Of a stretch of 64,000 nucleotides of DNA, positions 62,901 to 64,000 are shown piece by piece. Numbering within the stretch: position 1 is the stretch's first letter; the number at the start of each line of letters is the position of its first letter. The stretch spans positions 868,001-932,000 of the forward strand of contig NZ_JAUSXQ010000001.1 of the NCBI RefSeq assembly GCF_030816115.1, in the 5' to 3' direction. The DNA is from Chryseobacterium sp. W4I1. Its GTDB lineage: Bacteria > Bacteroidota > Bacteroidia > Flavobacteriales > Weeksellaceae. Under the pieces are notes generated by a model. The model ran no database searches and had not been told where the DNA came from. It was given only the letters and a program-made list of their open reading frames with translations. The position numbers and the translations under genes are program-made.

Positions 62901-63521
62901 TTATTGTATTGGGGAAACACTTGGATTGCAATTTTCACTTTTAAAATAGACACCCTTATTTGTAGATTCCAGTTTTCCGGTTCTTCTGTTGATTTTTATA
63001 AAGTAAGATTCTTTCATTTCCGGACAGCCTTTAGACTTTGAGACATACAGATAAATATGCTTATCTTCAATCTTATAGGAGCCACTCAGTTTATTGCTGG
63101 TATCTATTATAAAGCCATAAGTTTGGGCCAATAAAATAGCTTCCGGAAGATTGTCAACTGTTCCGATGAAATCTCTCAGTTGTTGTTCGTTGGAGAAATA
63201 GACGGACCGGTCTTTTTTGCAGGCAAGAATATAGGAAAAACATCGGTTGCCCATACATTGCTGGAAGAAGCCTTTCTCAGGAAGAGGTTCGTTGATGGTC
63301 ATAAAATCCGGCATCTGACTTTCATAAATCACAGCCTTTTCAGGATCTGGATCATTAGTAAGGACTCTCCAGTAACCATATTCTTTATCCGGAACAATGA
63401 ACGGATACAAATATTCAGCATTATCCAGAATATCCGGAATTTTTTTGAAATCGGCGGGAACTGTATTTTGGGAAAGTAATAAACCCGAAATTAGAAAAAA
63501 AATGATCGAAATAATTTTCAT
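62901..63521 (-). CDS. Secreted protein of unknown function
   Basis: 206 residues from the ATG at 63521, with a signal peptide (MKIISIIFFLISGLLLSQ); a start at 63542 would add seven residues. The mature part contains three cysteines in close order (FFQQCMGNRCFSYILACKKD) and a C-terminal stretch YFIKINRRTGKLESTNKG. I do not recognise a family. It precedes the Fe-ADH gene by a 150-base gap and follows another small lipoprotein in the same direction, so those two may be cotranscribed (33-base gap). Confidence 0.65.
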   Translation of the reverse strand: MKIISIIFFLISGLLLSQNTVPADFKKIPDILDNAEYLYPFIVPDKEYGYWRVLTNDPDPEKAVIYESQMPDFMTINEPLPEKGFFQQCMGNRCFSYILACKKDRSVYFSNEQQLRDFIGTVDNLPEAILLAQTYGFIIDTSNKLSGSYKIEDKHIYLYVSKSKGCPEMKESYFIKINRRTGKLESTNKGVYFKSENCNPSVSPIQ

Positions 63522-63554
63522 ACTTATTATTTTTAATAACATTAAGAATTTTAT

Positions 63555-63959
63555 CTATTGCAGTACAATTTTATAATATCCTTTTTCGTCTGTTACATCA
63601 ATACCTACGCCGGTAAATGTTAATTTATTGATCTGATAGCCATCACAACCTCCTTTAAATTCTGACGACTGTATAGAAAAATCAAAACTTTTAACATTAG
63701 ATTGGAAAGTATATTTTTTTATCCCGTTATAAGCACCAACATTTTCTAAAATAACCATATCCTCGGATGTTTTGGTTAATTGTATCCCCACCTGATTTTC
63801 ATCTTTAATTGAATACATAGTAAGTGTTCCATTGGTGATCAGATTCTCATCATTAGAGTTAACAAATTTGAACGCTATCGTTTGAGGAGCATTATAGCAA
63901 TCTTCGCCGCAAGCTGTTAAGGTAAAGGCCATTAAAATGAATATGAATATATTTTTCAT
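63555..63959 (-). CDS. Small lipoprotein of unknown function
   Basis: The 134-residue lipoprotein has a signal ending FTLTAC (cysteine 17). The mature domain is strand-rich: TIAFKFVNSNDENLITNGTL, YTFQSNVKSFDFSIQSSEF and LTFTGVGIDVTDEKGYYKIV, suggesting an immunoglobulin-like or carbohydrate-type fold. No named motif is visible. It is likely outer-membrane anchored and probably in one transcript with the secreted protein downstream. Confidence 0.65.
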   Translation of the reverse strand: MKNIFIFILMAFTLTACGEDCYNAPQTIAFKFVNSNDENLITNGTLTMYSIKDENQVGIQLTKTSEDMVILENVGAYNGIKKYTFQSNVKSFDFSIQSSEFKGGCDGYQINKLTFTGVGIDVTDEKGYYKIVLQ

Positions 63960-64000
63960 TGGATCAGTTTCTGTGAAAAGTAAAATTAGTCAATAAACGG

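Overview
The window looks like a chromosome segment of a Bacteroidota member of the Flavobacteriia, most like Chryseobacterium or a close relative. This is inferred from gene content and signals, not from a database search. Many genes are preceded by the Bacteroidota sigma motif TAnnTTTG, often with TTG about 19-23 bases upstream. There are SusC/SusD/SusE-type proteins, GH97, a b558-type SdhC, DUF4349 and DUF2891 proteins, secreted proteins with short MKK...Q signal peptides, and AT-rich gaps. I see no rRNA, tRNA, insertion sequence, prophage or CRISPR array.

Layout. 1-8.4 kb: the end of an unidentified gene, mscL, nnr, yidD-lgt, rarA, an orphan sdhC with a bestrophin channel, and a divergent SDR/NTF2-like pair around a 26-bp palindrome. 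8.5-13.4 kb, minus strand: two secreted proteins, a DUF2339 membrane protein and pheA. 13.6-19.7 kb: a thioesterase opposite a dnaA / LMW-phosphatase / RsmI-like methyltransferase cluster, then uncharacterised and DUF genes. 19.7-26.6 kb: an AraC regulator next to a three-gene efflux system (TolC, HlyD, MFS), a siderophore-interacting protein with a palindromic promoter, and a methyltransferase. 26.8-28.9 kb: metG.

29.2-40.8 kb is a starch/malto-oligosaccharide utilisation locus: SusC, SusD, SusE, GH97, GH13, a secreted NTF2-like protein and an SLC45-type sugar transporter. Polymer would be bound at the surface, imported through SusCD, cut in the periplasm by GH97 and GH13, and carried into the cytoplasm. 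A perfect 20-bp palindrome lies upstream of susC, and two hairpins divide the locus. 41.3-44 kb holds a GMC oxidoreductase/MFS pair. 44.2-46.8 kb holds redox and stress genes: azoR, HxlR, pirin and an FMN reductase.

47.2-53.5 kb is a purine cluster (purM, purN, purH, purD, guaA). Long imperfect inverted repeats occupy its first three gaps, and a very small promoter-ORF-terminator unit sits just before it. 53.5-64 kb holds a gene that appears frameshifted, a GNAT/nitrilase fusion, a short Cys-rich bacteriocin-like peptide gene, a cold-shock protein, a UbiB-type kinase, a DEAD-box helicase, an SGNH hydrolase, an iron alcohol dehydrogenase and several small secreted or lipoproteins.

The best candidates for something undescribed are the 24-codon transcription unit before purM, the purine-gap repeat family, the Cys-rich peptide, and the palindromic operators at susC, the SIP gene and the SDR/NTF2 pair.
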